A DNA stretch of 34,858 nt from Moraxella equi. Its GTDB lineage: Bacteria > Pseudomonadota > Gammaproteobacteria > Pseudomonadales > Moraxellaceae. The notes beneath the pieces are model-generated. The model ran no database searches, was not told the origin of the DNA, and worked only from the letters and a program-made list of their open reading frames with translations. The position numbers and the translations under genes were made by a program. Positions 23,744-32,184 of the stretch are shown one piece after another (position 1 is the stretch's first letter; every line of letters starts with the position of its first letter). The stretch spans positions 1 to 34,858 of the forward strand of contig NZ_MXAP01000045.1 in assembly GCF_002027555.1 (NCBI RefSeq), in the 5' to 3' direction.

Positions 23744-25048
23744 ATGTCATTCTTTCCCAAATTCACCCCCTACAAAGGCGACATTGCCACAAGCCCTGTC
23801 GCCACCTATGAATACTTGCCCCCTGCTCAGACGGTCATGCTTGGCATTCAGCACGTCCTTGCCATGTTTGGGGCAACGGTGCTTGCCCCCATTTTAATGG
23901 GCTTTGATGCCAATCTTGCCATTATGATGAGTGGGATTTGTACGATTTTGTTTTTTGTGATGACAGGCGGACGAGTGCCGAGCTATTTGGGGTCATCCTT
24001 TGCCTTTATTGGCGTTGTGGCGACGGCGACCGCTCATGCGACAGGTAGTGGAGCGAACCCCAATCTTGGCGTGGCACTCGGTGGCATCATCGCTTGCGGT
24101 GTGGTCTATGCCTTGATTGGTTTTATCGTCATGGGAACAGGCACTCGCTGGATTGAAAAGCTCATGCCTCCTGTGGTAACGGGTGCGGTTGTGATGATTA
24201 TCGGGCTAAACCTTGCCCCCGTTACGGTGTCAAGCGTGGCAGGTAAACCCTTTGAGCTTGCCATGACACTAGTTACGGTACTGTGTATGAGTGGTATTGC
24301 GGTTTTTGCCAAGGGGTTTGTAAAAAGACTATTACTCCTTTTGGGCTTGGTGCTTGCTTACGTTATTTATGCCGTTGTCGCCAATGGCATGGGGTTTGGT
24401 AAGCCGATTGACTTTGGCGTGATTGGGCAAGCAAGCTGGTTTGGCGTGCCAAACTTCTCCGCTCCTGTGTTTGAAATGAACGCCATGCTTATTATCGCCC
24501 CTGTGGCGTTTATCCTTGTGGCGGAGAACTTGGGGCATATCAAGGCGGTGGGGGCGATGACAGGCGAGAATCTTACCCCACAGCTTGGCAAAGCGTTCGT
24601 GGCGGACGGTGTGGCAACGGCACTCTCGGCAGGGGTAGGCGGTACTGGCATGACGACTTACGGCGAGAACATTGGGGTCATGGCGATTACTCGGGTGTAC
24701 TCTACGCTCGTGTTTGTTGTGGCGGGGGTGTTTGCGATTTGTCTAGGCTTATCGCCAAAATTCGGGGCGTTAATCCAAACCATTCCCACGCCTGTGCTGA
24801 CAGGTGCGTCCATTGTCGTATTTGGTCTGATTACCATTGCAGGGGCAAAAATTTGGATTGACAATAAGGTGGATTTTAGTGATAACAAAAACTTAATGGT
24901 CGGTGCGATTACCGTGATTTTGGGGACGGGGAATTTTGGTTTGATGATTGGGTCATTTGATTTGGGTGGTATCGGCACGGCAACCTTTATGGCGATTTTG
25001 TTAAATTGGGTGCTTGGACTTGGTAAGGATAAAGACGGGATTATGTAG
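23744..25048 (+). CDS. uraA: NCS2 family uracil/xanthine permease, UraA-like
   Basis: 434 residues with about 14 hydrophobic segments. The start has the usual YLPPAQTVMLGIQHVLAMFGATVLAPILMG block, and GSSFAFIG follows near residue 88. The substrate-binding NCS2 signature is visible around VAENLGHIKAVGAMTGENLTPQLGKAF, with Glu residues as proton and ligand site. GGTGMTTYGENIGVMAITRVYS is also typical. These features favour uracil over xanthine, but specificity is inferred. Inner-membrane proton symporter. It ends in a strong terminator. Confidence 0.9.
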   Translation: MSFFPKFTPYKGDIATSPVATYEYLPPAQTVMLGIQHVLAMFGATVLAPILMGFDANLAIMMSGICTILFFVMTGGRVPSYLGSSFAFIGVVATATAHATGSGANPNLGVALGGIIACGVVYALIGFIVMGTGTRWIEKLMPPVVTGAVVMIIGLNLAPVTVSSVAGKPFELAMTLVTVLCMSGIAVFAKGFVKRLLLLLGLVLAYVIYAVVANGMGFGKPIDFGVIGQASWFGVPNFSAPVFEMNAMLIIAPVAFILVAENLGHIKAVGAMTGENLTPQLGKAFVADGVATALSAGVGGTGMTTYGENIGVMAITRVYSTLVFVVAGVFAICLGLSPKFGALIQTIPTPVLTGASIVVFGLITIAGAKIWIDNKVDFSDNKNLMVGAITVILGTGNFGLMIGSFDLGGIGTATFMAILLNWVLGLGKDKDGIM

Positions 25049-25059
25049 ATTTTTAGATA

Positions 25060-25087
25060 AATAAGGGCAACGGCGGTTGTCCTTATT
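25060..25087 (+). terminator. Intrinsic terminator after uraA
   Basis: AATAAGGGCAAC and GTTGTCCTTATT form a 12-bp stem with one mismatch and a 4-nt loop, followed by a T-run. It lies 12 nt after the uraA stop. Confidence 0.85.
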
Positions 25088-25105
25088 TTTTGATTTACAA
25101 AAAAT

Positions 25106-25135
25106 TTTCAAAACACTACAAAAATGATATATAAT
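25106..25135 (+). promoter_or_regulatory. Putative promoter of the AGCS symporter gene
   Basis: A perfect -10 TATAAT (25130-25135) has a poor -35 (TTTCAA at 25106-25111, 18 nt spacing). The leader before the gene at 25208 is about 65 nt and AT-rich; no riboswitch was recognised. Confidence 0.4.
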
Positions 25136-25207
25136 ACTTGCTTGGTAATATATAAGTAAAAGTTATATTTATGTCAATTTGACAAAATAAATATCAAGGG
25201 GATAAGC

Positions 25208-26701
25208 ATGTCTTTTTCTGAATGTACCGCCCAAGCGACAGATGCGGTTGATAAACTCCATTGTGCGGTCAATGCCATCAATGCACCTTTGTGGGACATC
25301 CTAGTGTGGGTGCTTGTGGGCGTGGGGTGTTTCTTTACCATCATGTCAGGGTTCGCTCAGTTTCGCCTGTTTGGGCAAAGTATCAAAACCATGCTGGCAA
25401 GTCGCAAAGGACATGACGAGAACCAAGGGATTTCGTCATTTCAGGCGTTTGTAACAGGATTGGCGAGTCGTGTCGGTGTCGGGAACATTGCAGGGGTGGC
25501 GATCGCCATCAGTGTTGGCGGAGCAGGGGCGGTGTTTTGGATGTGGTTCATCGCCCTGATTGGTATGTGTTCGGCACTTGCCGAGTCTAGTCTTGCTCAG
25601 CTCTTTAAAATCAAAGACCCCATCACGGGCAAATTCCGTGGTGGTCCTGCCTACTATATTGAGCAGGGGCTTGGACAAAAGTGGCTTGGCGTGGTCTTTG
25701 CCGTGGCACTCATCGTCTGCTTTGGGTTTGTGTATCAGTCCATTCAGTCCAACACCATCACCCAAGCCATACAGTCCGCCACAGGGTGTGTGGGAGCTGA
25801 TGATGCCTGCCAAGCCAGTTGGGCGACTTATAAGCACATCGTGGCAGGGGTGTTGGTTGCCGTGACGGCACCGATTATCTTTGGGGGTATCGCTCGGGTT
25901 TCTAAGATTGCCGAGAAAATCGTCCCCGTCATGGCGGCACTGTATCTGCTTGTGGCGTTTTATATTATCATCACCAACATCACTCAAATCCCAAGCGTGG
26001 TCTCACTCATCATCACCAAAGCCTTTACTTATGAAGCGGCAGGCGGTGGTCTGTTTGGGGCTCTTATCTCGCAGGCGATGATGCTCGGTATTAAGCGGGG
26101 TCTGTATTCTAACGAAGCAGGTCAAGGCTCCGCCCCTAACGCAGCAGCGGCGGCGGACGTTAAGCACCCTGTTGAGCAGGGCGTGATTCAGATGCTGGGT
26201 GTGTTTGTTGATACGCTCATCGTCTGCTCGTGTACGGCATTTGTGATTTTGCTGTCAGAGTTGCCAGCAGGCGTGGCGGACGGCGTACAGCTAACACAGG
26301 TGGCACTTGAAAGCCATGTCGGGGCATGGGGTCAGTATTTCTTGGCGATTTTGCTGTTTATGTTTGCGTTCTCGACCATCATCGGCAACTATGCCTATGC
26401 CGAGTCCAACATGCAATTTTTGAAAAACAACCCCTTGGTGCTTAACACCTTCCGTGTGTTGGTACTGGGCTTTGTCTATTTTGGGGCGGTGGCAAAAGTT
26501 GCGGTGGTGTGGGATATGGGCGATTTGACCATGGGAACCATGGCATTTATCAATCTTATCGCCATCGTGCTATTGTCAAAATATGTCTTTGCACTCATCA
26601 AGGATTACAGCGGTCAGCTAAAAGCAGGAAAAGTAGAGCCTGTCTTTGAGCTTGATAAGCACCCTTTGCTTAAAGAGAAAGTGAAGTCGGATATTTGGTA
26701 A
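25208..26701 (+). CDS. Alanine/glycine:cation symporter (AGCS family)
   Basis: 497 residues with about 10-11 membrane segments. Family motifs: QAFVTGLASRVGVGNIAGVA (about 79-98), GAGAVFWMWFIALIGM, the FRGGPAYYIEQGLG block, and IKRGLYSNEAGQGSAPNAAA. The last is a hallmark of AGCS sodium or proton symporters for alanine or glycine. Ribosome site AAGGGG lies 7 nt before the ATG. Its own promoter and the terminator upstream make it a single-gene unit. The exact amino acid is not decided by the sequence. Confidence 0.92.
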   Translation: MSFSECTAQATDAVDKLHCAVNAINAPLWDILVWVLVGVGCFFTIMSGFAQFRLFGQSIKTMLASRKGHDENQGISSFQAFVTGLASRVGVGNIAGVAIAISVGGAGAVFWMWFIALIGMCSALAESSLAQLFKIKDPITGKFRGGPAYYIEQGLGQKWLGVVFAVALIVCFGFVYQSIQSNTITQAIQSATGCVGADDACQASWATYKHIVAGVLVAVTAPIIFGGIARVSKIAEKIVPVMAALYLLVAFYIIITNITQIPSVVSLIITKAFTYEAAGGGLFGALISQAMMLGIKRGLYSNEAGQGSAPNAAAAADVKHPVEQGVIQMLGVFVDTLIVCSCTAFVILLSELPAGVADGVQLTQVALESHVGAWGQYFLAILLFMFAFSTIIGNYAYAESNMQFLKNNPLVLNTFRVLVLGFVYFGAVAKVAVVWDMGDLTMGTMAFINLIAIVLLSKYVFALIKDYSGQLKAGKVEPVFELDKHPLLKEKVKSDIW

Positions 26702-26705
26702 ATAC

Positions 26706-26909
26706 TAGGACGTGCCTACCATTGATAACATTTTATACAAATGAGATAAAACTTATTGTTTTGTCAATTTTTGCATGAAAAATGGCTAAATCTTGTGGCT
26801 CAAAGTCAAAATCCTTGTTGATATTTCAATATCAACTGCGGAATTTTCCTTGAAAAACGTGCGATTTTTCTCATTTTTCATTGCAAATACCAAAGGCAGG
26901 CACGCCCTA
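26706..26909. mobile_element. MITE, copy 2 (204 bp, TA-bounded)
   Basis: Ends TAGGACGTGCCTACC and GGCAGGCACGCCCTA are inverted repeats matching at 13 of 15 bases. The interior shares GCATGAAAAATGGCTAAATC and the CATTGATAACATT block with copy 1 (13951-14156). Its central hairpin is GTTGATAT-TTCA-ATATCAAC (26817-26836), at the same place as in copy 1 but with a different stem sequence. It lies between the AGCS gene and its terminator. No coding capacity. Confidence 0.8.
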
Positions 26910-26930
26910 GACTTGAAAAATCCAAGGCTT

Positions 26931-26962
26931 AAAAAATCCCAAATCAGCGTTTGGGATTTTTT
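26931..26962. terminator. Bidirectional intrinsic terminator
   Basis: A 13-bp perfect stem AAAAAATCCCAAA/TTTGGGATTTTTT with a 6-nt loop. It lies between the convergent AGCS and thioredoxin-like genes. The MITE separates it from the AGCS stop. Confidence 0.88.
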
Positions 26963-27057
26963 GTTGTAAGTTGGATAAAGGCGGTAAGGGCAGTATAAAC
27001 CTTTAAAATGCTTTTGTGAGAAAGTTAAAACAGCCTACAAATATGGTATCATCTAAG

Positions 27058-27558
27058 CTACATCCCCGCCCACCACAGCCGTAATTTTAATAACCAAAGC
27101 GGTGCGATGCCCGTAAAACTTTGAGCGACTTTGCCGTCATCTAATATCACAAAGGATGGCGTTACCTGTCCACCCCACTCGCCAAATACCGCCCCATGTT
27201 GGTCATTGATGGTATAAAAATCATAGCCGTGTTTGTTCATATAAGCAAGTAATTCATTGTCATCGCCCGATGACACCGCCACGCTTAGCACATCACGACC
27301 ATCAGCGTGCAGGGCTTGGACGTTGGGGCTGGTTGTGCGACACACCCCACACCACGACCCCCAAAAGTAGACAAGCACAGGCGTATCATAACTTTGTGAG
27401 ACGACATCGACCACTTGCCCTGTGCTGTTTTGATAGACAAGTTTGGGACTGTCAGGCATGACAGGCGACCGCCACAGATTGACCGCCGTATAGATGACGA
27501 CAAACATCACAAGGTAGGTCAAGGCGGTTAATAAAGTTTTGCGAAGTTTTTTTATCAT
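27058..27558 (-). CDS. Membrane-anchored thioredoxin-like protein disulfide oxidoreductase
   Basis: 166 residues from the ATG at 27558. A start at 27606 would add 16 residues before the membrane anchor; neither has a clear ribosome site, so the start is uncertain. One N-terminal membrane segment (about 9-27) is followed by a periplasmic thioredoxin fold with active site WGSWCGVCRTTSP (Cys70 and Cys73) and the cis-Pro in TPSFVILDDG. It resembles the TlpA/ScsD group that handles disulfides in envelope proteins. Client unknown. The gene ends near a strong terminator shared with the AGCS gene. Confidence 0.85.
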   Translation of the reverse strand: MIKKLRKTLLTALTYLVMFVVIYTAVNLWRSPVMPDSPKLVYQNSTGQVVDVVSQSYDTPVLVYFWGSWCGVCRTTSPNVQALHADGRDVLSVAVSSGDDNELLAYMNKHGYDFYTINDQHGAVFGEWGGQVTPSFVILDDGKVAQSFTGIAPLWLLKLRLWWAGM

Positions 27559-27614
27559 TTTACAAATAAAAACCGTCTTATAGCTAACGAACTTGATATT
27601 TACCACAGGCTTTG

Positions 27615-27680
27615 TAAGGGTGTGCTGTACACACCTATGAAAATAACGGCATATTAAAGGACGTGCTCAGCACGTCCCTA
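27615..27680. repeat. Palindromic mini-element, copy B
   Basis: Two hairpins in inverted arrangement: GGTGTGCTGTACACACC (27619-27635) and GGACGTGCTCAGCACGTCC (27659-27677), bounded by TAAGGG and CCCTA. The right 37 nt match the element at 16127-16178. It lies between two genes on the minus strand. The remaining bases of this 217-nt gap (27559-27775) show nothing else. Confidence 0.65.
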
Positions 27681-27775
27681 CATTTATATATCATAAATTT
27701 GTGGTAATTTAAAACTCTTTGATGAATTTATTAAGATGGGTTTTTAAATTTAACAATCCTTAACCATCAAACATC

Positions 27776-29173
27776 TTAAATATCAAACACCTTACCACGG
27801 TTCATAATGCCATTGGGGTCAAATACCGCCTTCACCGCTTTCATGTATTCAATCTCGGCAGGCGAGCGGGTATAATCCAAATACGGCTTTTTGGTCATGC
27901 CCACGCCATGCTCGGCACTGATTGAGCCTTTGTATTTTTTAACCGTTTCAAAGACGTATTTATTCACCGTTTGGCATTTTGCAAAAAAGTCGTCTTTGGT
28001 GAGATGGTCAGGTTTTAGGATGTTTAGGTGCAAATTGCCGTCGCCAATATGCCCAAACCAACAAATCTCAAAATCAGGATAATTGTCCTTGACAATCTGT
28101 TCAATGTCATTGATAAAATCACCCAAATGCGTAATCAGCACCGACACGTCATTTTTGTAAGGCGTAAATACCGAAATCGTCTCAGAAATGCTCTCACGCA
28201 ACTTCCAAAGCTCGTGCAGCTGCCCCACGCTTTGGCTCATCACACCGTCTTCAATAAGACCGTCTTCGGTGCAACTTTCAAATACACTCATGGCGGTGTC
28301 TAGCACGTTATCGGACACGGCTTCAAATTCTAGCAAAACATAAAAAGGCGTACGGCTCTCAAACGGCTCTTTGGCGTGTCCTGCGGTCAATACCTTATCG
28401 ATTGCCACGCTGTCAAAAAATTCAAAAGCAGTTAAGTTTAATGCTTTACCAAACTTATCAAGCAATTTAACCACCGAGCCAAAATCAGGCACACCCAAAA
28501 CCATTGCCGTTAAATTCACAGGCTGTTTTTCAAGTTTTATCAATGCACGAGTTACAAAGCCAAGCGTGCCTTCTGCTCCGATAAACAGATGACGAAAATC
28601 GTACCCTGTGGCGTTTTTTAGCATACCGCCATTTAGCTCCAAAACATCGCCCTTGCCTGTTACCACCGTCAAGCCTAGGATTTGGTTACGAGTCATGCCA
28701 TAACGGATCACCTTAATGCCACCTGCGTTCGTGCTGATATTACCACCGATTTGGCTTGACCCCGATGACGCAAAATCCACCGCATAGTATAGATTTTTGG
28801 ATTCGGCAAATTCTTGCAAGGCTTTGGTAACCACGCCAGCTTCGACCTCCACCATGCGGTCGGCTTCATAAAATGTCCCAATGGCGTTCATTTTGTCAAA
28901 ACTTACCACCACTTCGCCATTGCTTGCCACCGCCCCTGCCGATAAGCCTGTACGCCCACCGCTTGGCACAAGGCAGATGCTATGGGTATTGGCAAGGCGG
29001 ACGATGTGGGCAACTTGCTCGGTTGTCTTGGGAAAGGCAACAGCAGATGGGGCAGGAGCAAAATGCTTTGTCCAGTCCTTACCCCAGTTGTCTAGGCTGT
29101 CGGGGTCGGTTTTGATTTGGCTGTCGTCAAATGTTTGGGCAAGGTTCTCTAAAAAATCAGTAATGGCGGTCAT
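27776..29173 (-). CDS. FAD-binding D-2-hydroxyacid dehydrogenase, GlcD/Dld type
   Basis: 465 residues from the ATG at 29173, preceded by GAGAGATGTT; the longer frame from 29209 is less likely. The FAD-binding type 4 domain has VPSGGRTGLSAGAV (about 69-82) and DFASSGSSQIGGNISTNAGG (about 131-150). The C-terminal FAD-oxidase domain has CWFGHIGDGNLHLNI and SAEHGVGMTKK, with His residues for metal and substrate. This is the family of glycolate oxidase GlcD, D-lactate and D-2-hydroxyglutarate dehydrogenases. Substrate cannot be fixed; no glcE or glcF is nearby, which speaks for a stand-alone D-lactate or D-2-hydroxyglutarate enzyme. Confidence 0.88.
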   Translation of the reverse strand: MTAITDFLENLAQTFDDSQIKTDPDSLDNWGKDWTKHFAPAPSAVAFPKTTEQVAHIVRLANTHSICLVPSGGRTGLSAGAVASNGEVVVSFDKMNAIGTFYEADRMVEVEAGVVTKALQEFAESKNLYYAVDFASSGSSQIGGNISTNAGGIKVIRYGMTRNQILGLTVVTGKGDVLELNGGMLKNATGYDFRHLFIGAEGTLGFVTRALIKLEKQPVNLTAMVLGVPDFGSVVKLLDKFGKALNLTAFEFFDSVAIDKVLTAGHAKEPFESRTPFYVLLEFEAVSDNVLDTAMSVFESCTEDGLIEDGVMSQSVGQLHELWKLRESISETISVFTPYKNDVSVLITHLGDFINDIEQIVKDNYPDFEICWFGHIGDGNLHLNILKPDHLTKDDFFAKCQTVNKYVFETVKKYKGSISAEHGVGMTKKPYLDYTRSPAEIEYMKAVKAVFDPNGIMNRGKVFDI

Positions 29174-29201
29174 AACATCTCTCAATAAATTAAATAAAAA
29201 T

Positions 29202-29227
29202 AAAAGCACAAGTTGCCCTGTGCTTTT
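29202..29227 (-). terminator. Terminator after the SPOR gene
   Basis: A 9-bp stem AAAAGCACA/TGTGCTTTT with an 8-nt loop. On the minus strand it is followed by TATTTTTATTT. It begins 7 nt after the SPOR gene stop and separates it from the dehydrogenase gene. Confidence 0.75.
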
Positions 29228-29233
29228 TGGTGG

Positions 29234-30406
29234 TTATTGCACACGTTTTACCCATGCACCACTGCCGTCCACACGACTGTCGTTTTTGATTTTGTCACGC
29301 AAAGCGGCGGCGGCGTCTTGGTTTTTCTCTGAACCGACCAGTACTCGTACGCCACGACTGGTCTGACTGGTACTGACCTTATAGCCAGCGTCTCGGTATT
29401 TTTTGGCAAGCTCATCGGCTTTGGCTTGGTTGTCAGCCAGCGACACCTGCACGCCATAGCGGGCATTACCATCGCCGTCACTGCCCTTTTGACGGGCTTC
29501 TTTTAGGCGTTTATCAGCACTGGCGGCAGCAGCTTTTTGGGCTTCTCGCTCTTTGGCTTCTCGCTCTAAGCGTGCTACTTGTGCTTTTGATGGGATTTTG
29601 ATGGTTTTGCCAAGCGGTAGGGGGTCGTGTCGCCCCATGTTGTTGGCTTCGGCAAGAGCAGAGACAGGCACGCCATACTGACGAGACAACTTAATCAAAC
29701 CGTCGCCACGCACCACTTTGTGCTGACCATTATTGGCATTTTGTGGGGCTTCATCACGGGCTTTTTTGGCTTGTTCTTTTTTCTCTTTCTCAGCTTGTTC
29801 TTTTTGGGCTTTTAGCTTATCCGCCTTGGCTTTTTCGGCACGTTCACTCGCCCGTTTATCGGCTTTGGCTTTCTCGTCCTGTTCTTTTTTGGCTTTTTCT
29901 TTGTCGTCTTTTTCACGCTGTTCTTGCTCTTTTTTAGCTTTTAGCTCTTTTTCTTTGGCAAGTTTTTCCAAGCGTTCACGCTCCGCCTGTGCCTTGGCAA
30001 CAGCAATGGCTTCGGGGCGTGTTTCCACCGTCAACGTGTCGGCAGGCGTGGCTGTGGCTAAGGCTTTTTGCTCAGCGGTCGCCTTATCAAGAGCCAGTTG
30101 CTGGGCTTTTTCTTGGGCTTCGATGAGTGCCATGGCTTCTTTTTCTTGGGCAAGCGTGCGAGCTTCTCGGGCTTCTTGTTTGGCGGTCAAAAGTTTGCTC
30201 TCGGTCGCCATGTCCACGGTCAAAGGCTCAACGGTCGGGCGAGCCACGCCGTCATCGGCAGTGGTTGCCACGCTGTCTGTTTGGGGGGTGGTCTTAGCAG
30301 TTTGTACGTTTTGGGCGGTGTCGCTTTGTCCTTGATTGACGGCATATAAAATCACACCACCACCCAAAACCAAACTTAATCCTAATAATAACTGTTTTGA
30401 AATCAT
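29234..30406 (-). CDS. LysM and SPOR domain cell-envelope protein
   Basis: 390 residues. A single N-terminal membrane anchor (about 5-24) is followed by a long Ala/Lys/Glu-rich segment (about 65-220) expected to be coiled coil. A LysM domain follows (about 228-275: HKVVRGDGLIKLSRQYGVPV...LGKTIKIPS), which binds peptidoglycan. A C-terminal SPOR domain (about 315-390: YGVQVSLADNQAKADELAKK, GVRVLVGSEK) binds denuded glycan strands at the division septum. The layout is that of a periplasmic septal protein, somewhat like FtsN, but LysM plus SPOR is not the FtsN arrangement. The low-complexity coil produces a long meaningless frame on the other strand. Confidence 0.88.
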   Translation of the reverse strand: MISKQLLLGLSLVLGGGVILYAVNQGQSDTAQNVQTAKTTPQTDSVATTADDGVARPTVEPLTVDMATESKLLTAKQEAREARTLAQEKEAMALIEAQEKAQQLALDKATAEQKALATATPADTLTVETRPEAIAVAKAQAERERLEKLAKEKELKAKKEQEQREKDDKEKAKKEQDEKAKADKRASERAEKAKADKLKAQKEQAEKEKKEQAKKARDEAPQNANNGQHKVVRGDGLIKLSRQYGVPVSALAEANNMGRHDPLPLGKTIKIPSKAQVARLEREAKEREAQKAAAASADKRLKEARQKGSDGDGNARYGVQVSLADNQAKADELAKKYRDAGYKVSTSQTSRGVRVLVGSEKNQDAAAALRDKIKNDSRVDGSGAWVKRVQ

Positions 30407-30492
30407 CGTCTTATCACGTCTGTTAACAATGTTTTTATTTTACCATAAAAGACAGTAAAGCCAATCGGATTTATCCTGATTTTACAATTTTC

Positions 30493-31812
30493 TTAGACAG
30501 AACGTGGGTCATCCGCCAACCCCAACGCAATCAAACTCTCGCCTATCGTATGAAATGAGCCAAAGCACAAAATCACGTCATCATGATTCGCCTGTCTCTC
30601 TACGCTTGCCACCGCTTGGGCAATGCTGTCATGGGTATAAACAGTACCGTTTGGCAAATGCGTGGCGATTTTGGTGTGTAGCTCGTCCGCTGCCACCGCT
30701 CGCACATTGTCAATCTTACCAATATGCCATGCACAAATGGGCAAATCAAAGGTATTAATAAACGCCAACACGTCATCAATGTCTTTATCGGCAAGCATAG
30801 AAAAGACAAAATGTAATTTGGCAGTGGGGCGGTTGGTTTTAATGTCTTGCCAAAATGGGATAAATAAATCCATTAAAAACTGTATGCCGTGCGTATTATG
30901 CCCAACATCAAAAATCCATTGTTTACGATTTATCATTCTTTTGTCAAATCGCCCTGATAATTTGACATTGTTTAAGCCATTTTTAATATCGTCTATGCTG
31001 ATGGTTAATGCACTTGCCAATATCGCACTGATGGCATTACTGGCATTCATCAGGGCGATATTTGGTTTGGGTAAATCTAATGTCATCGCCCCATTAGTAT
31101 ATATCCAATCTTTATCATGTGCTTGATAAATAAAGTCCCTGCCATAATGATGGCATTTGGCATTTTTATCACGGATAATTTGGGATGTGCTATTTGGCAT
31201 ATCACGCTCGCCATATATAACAGGCATATTATCACGGATAATCCCTGCTTTTTCAAAACCGATTTTTTCTCTATCATCGCCAAGCCAATCAATATGGTCA
31301 ATGCCGATATTGGTAATCACGCCAATATCAGGGTCAATGACATTCACCACATCAAGCCGTCCGCCCAAACCAATCTCTAATACCCAAACATCGCATTTTA
31401 ATTCTTTAAAAATCCAAAATGCCGATAACGTCGTCATTTCAAAAAACGATAAAGAAACATCACAGTCCGTGCGGGCTTTTTCACAGGCATTAAAGGCTTT
31501 TATCAATAACTCATCATCAACATCTACCCCATTGATTTTAATGCGTTCGTTAAAACTTATCAAATGGGGGGATTGATACAGGGCGGTTTTGTAGCCAGCT
31601 TGGGTGCAAATCTCGCTGATGAGAGCGGTGGTCGAGCCTTTGCCATTGGTGCCTGCGACTGTAAGGACATAGGGGCGGTGTGGCAAGTCGTCTTTTAATA
31701 CGCCCAACGCTTGGGCGACAGGTAGCACACGGTCAAGCCCCATGTCAATGGCGGAGACGTGAATGTTGCCCATATAATTGAGCCACTCGGAAACGGTTTG
31801 AGGGGTTTTCAT
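30493..31812 (-). CDS. folC: Dihydrofolate synthase / folylpolyglutamate synthase
   Basis: 439 residues. FolC adds glutamate to dihydropteroate and then further glutamates to tetrahydrofolates. The P-loop VAGTNGKGST lies at about 52-61. SPHLISFNERI, LEIGLGGRLDVVN, ITNIGIDHIDWLG and EKAGII follow in the usual order. The C-terminal ligase domain has GRFDKRMINRKQWIFDVGHN. The usual accD-folC gene order is kept, but here a small ORF and the accD terminator stand between them. It has its own upstream region of about 370 nt. Confidence 0.95.
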   Translation of the reverse strand: MKTPQTVSEWLNYMGNIHVSAIDMGLDRVLPVAQALGVLKDDLPHRPYVLTVAGTNGKGSTTALISEICTQAGYKTALYQSPHLISFNERIKINGVDVDDELLIKAFNACEKARTDCDVSLSFFEMTTLSAFWIFKELKCDVWVLEIGLGGRLDVVNVIDPDIGVITNIGIDHIDWLGDDREKIGFEKAGIIRDNMPVIYGERDMPNSTSQIIRDKNAKCHHYGRDFIYQAHDKDWIYTNGAMTLDLPKPNIALMNASNAISAILASALTISIDDIKNGLNNVKLSGRFDKRMINRKQWIFDVGHNTHGIQFLMDLFIPFWQDIKTNRPTAKLHFVFSMLADKDIDDVLAFINTFDLPICAWHIGKIDNVRAVAADELHTKIATHLPNGTVYTHDSIAQAVASVERQANHDDVILCFGSFHTIGESLIALGLADDPRSV

Positions 31813-31835
31813 AATTTACTGACTGCCATCAATGT

Positions 31836-32112
31836 TTAAAATTCTGGATTAGGTTCACTATTATAACCAAGACTCTCTGTTATTCTATGCATTTCTGAAA
31901 ACATATAATGTACGGTGGGTGAGTTTTTATAAACTTTTTCAAGCTCCTCTCCATATCGATCGTCTTCAGTATCATCGTGATTGACTGATATATCTTTGCC
32001 ATAGTTTTCCACATAGTCAATAATGGTGTTAATATTCGCATCATCAGACAATTCGGCAATGTCTTCACGGGATTCAGTCAAAGCAATGCTTTATGATGAT
32101 AAAAAGACGCAT
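31836..32112 (-). pseudogene. Small acidic hypothetical protein, possibly frameshifted at its start
   Basis: The main frame (32081-31836) encodes 81 acidic residues: TESREDIAELSDDANINTII..., ending SEPNPEF. Its first possible start is a TTG with no ribosome site. An ATG at 32112 has an excellent site (AAGGAAA) but is out of frame and stops after 12 codons. Removing one A from the AAA at about 32089-32091 would fuse them as MRLFIIISIALTESREDIAEL, about 91 residues. I do not recognise the family. It lies between folC and the accD terminator on the same strand. Confidence 0.45.
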
Positions 32113-32139
32113 ATAATTTTCCTTGTATTATCCAATAAA

Positions 32140-32171
32140 AATACCAAAACCCTTTTTAGAGTTTTGGTATT
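32140..32171 (-). terminator. Intrinsic terminator after accD
   Basis: An 11-bp stem AATACCAAAAC/GTTTTGGTATT with a 10-nt loop, followed on the minus strand by TTTATTGG. It lies 14 nt beyond the accD stop, so the small ORF and folC are not simply co-transcribed with accD. Confidence 0.8.
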
Positions 32172-32184
32172 ATAGCACGATTTA

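Noticed and set aside
25136..25207. Possible glycine riboswitch upstream of the AGCS symporter
   Set aside because: The leader is only about 65 nt and AT-rich, with none of the conserved GG/GGA blocks of a glycine aptamer.
29733..30335. A 200-residue Ser/Ala/Phe-rich frame on the plus strand opposite the SPOR gene
   Set aside because: It is the mirror of the Lys/Glu/Ala-rich coiled coil of the SPOR protein; low complexity, no ribosome site, no family features.
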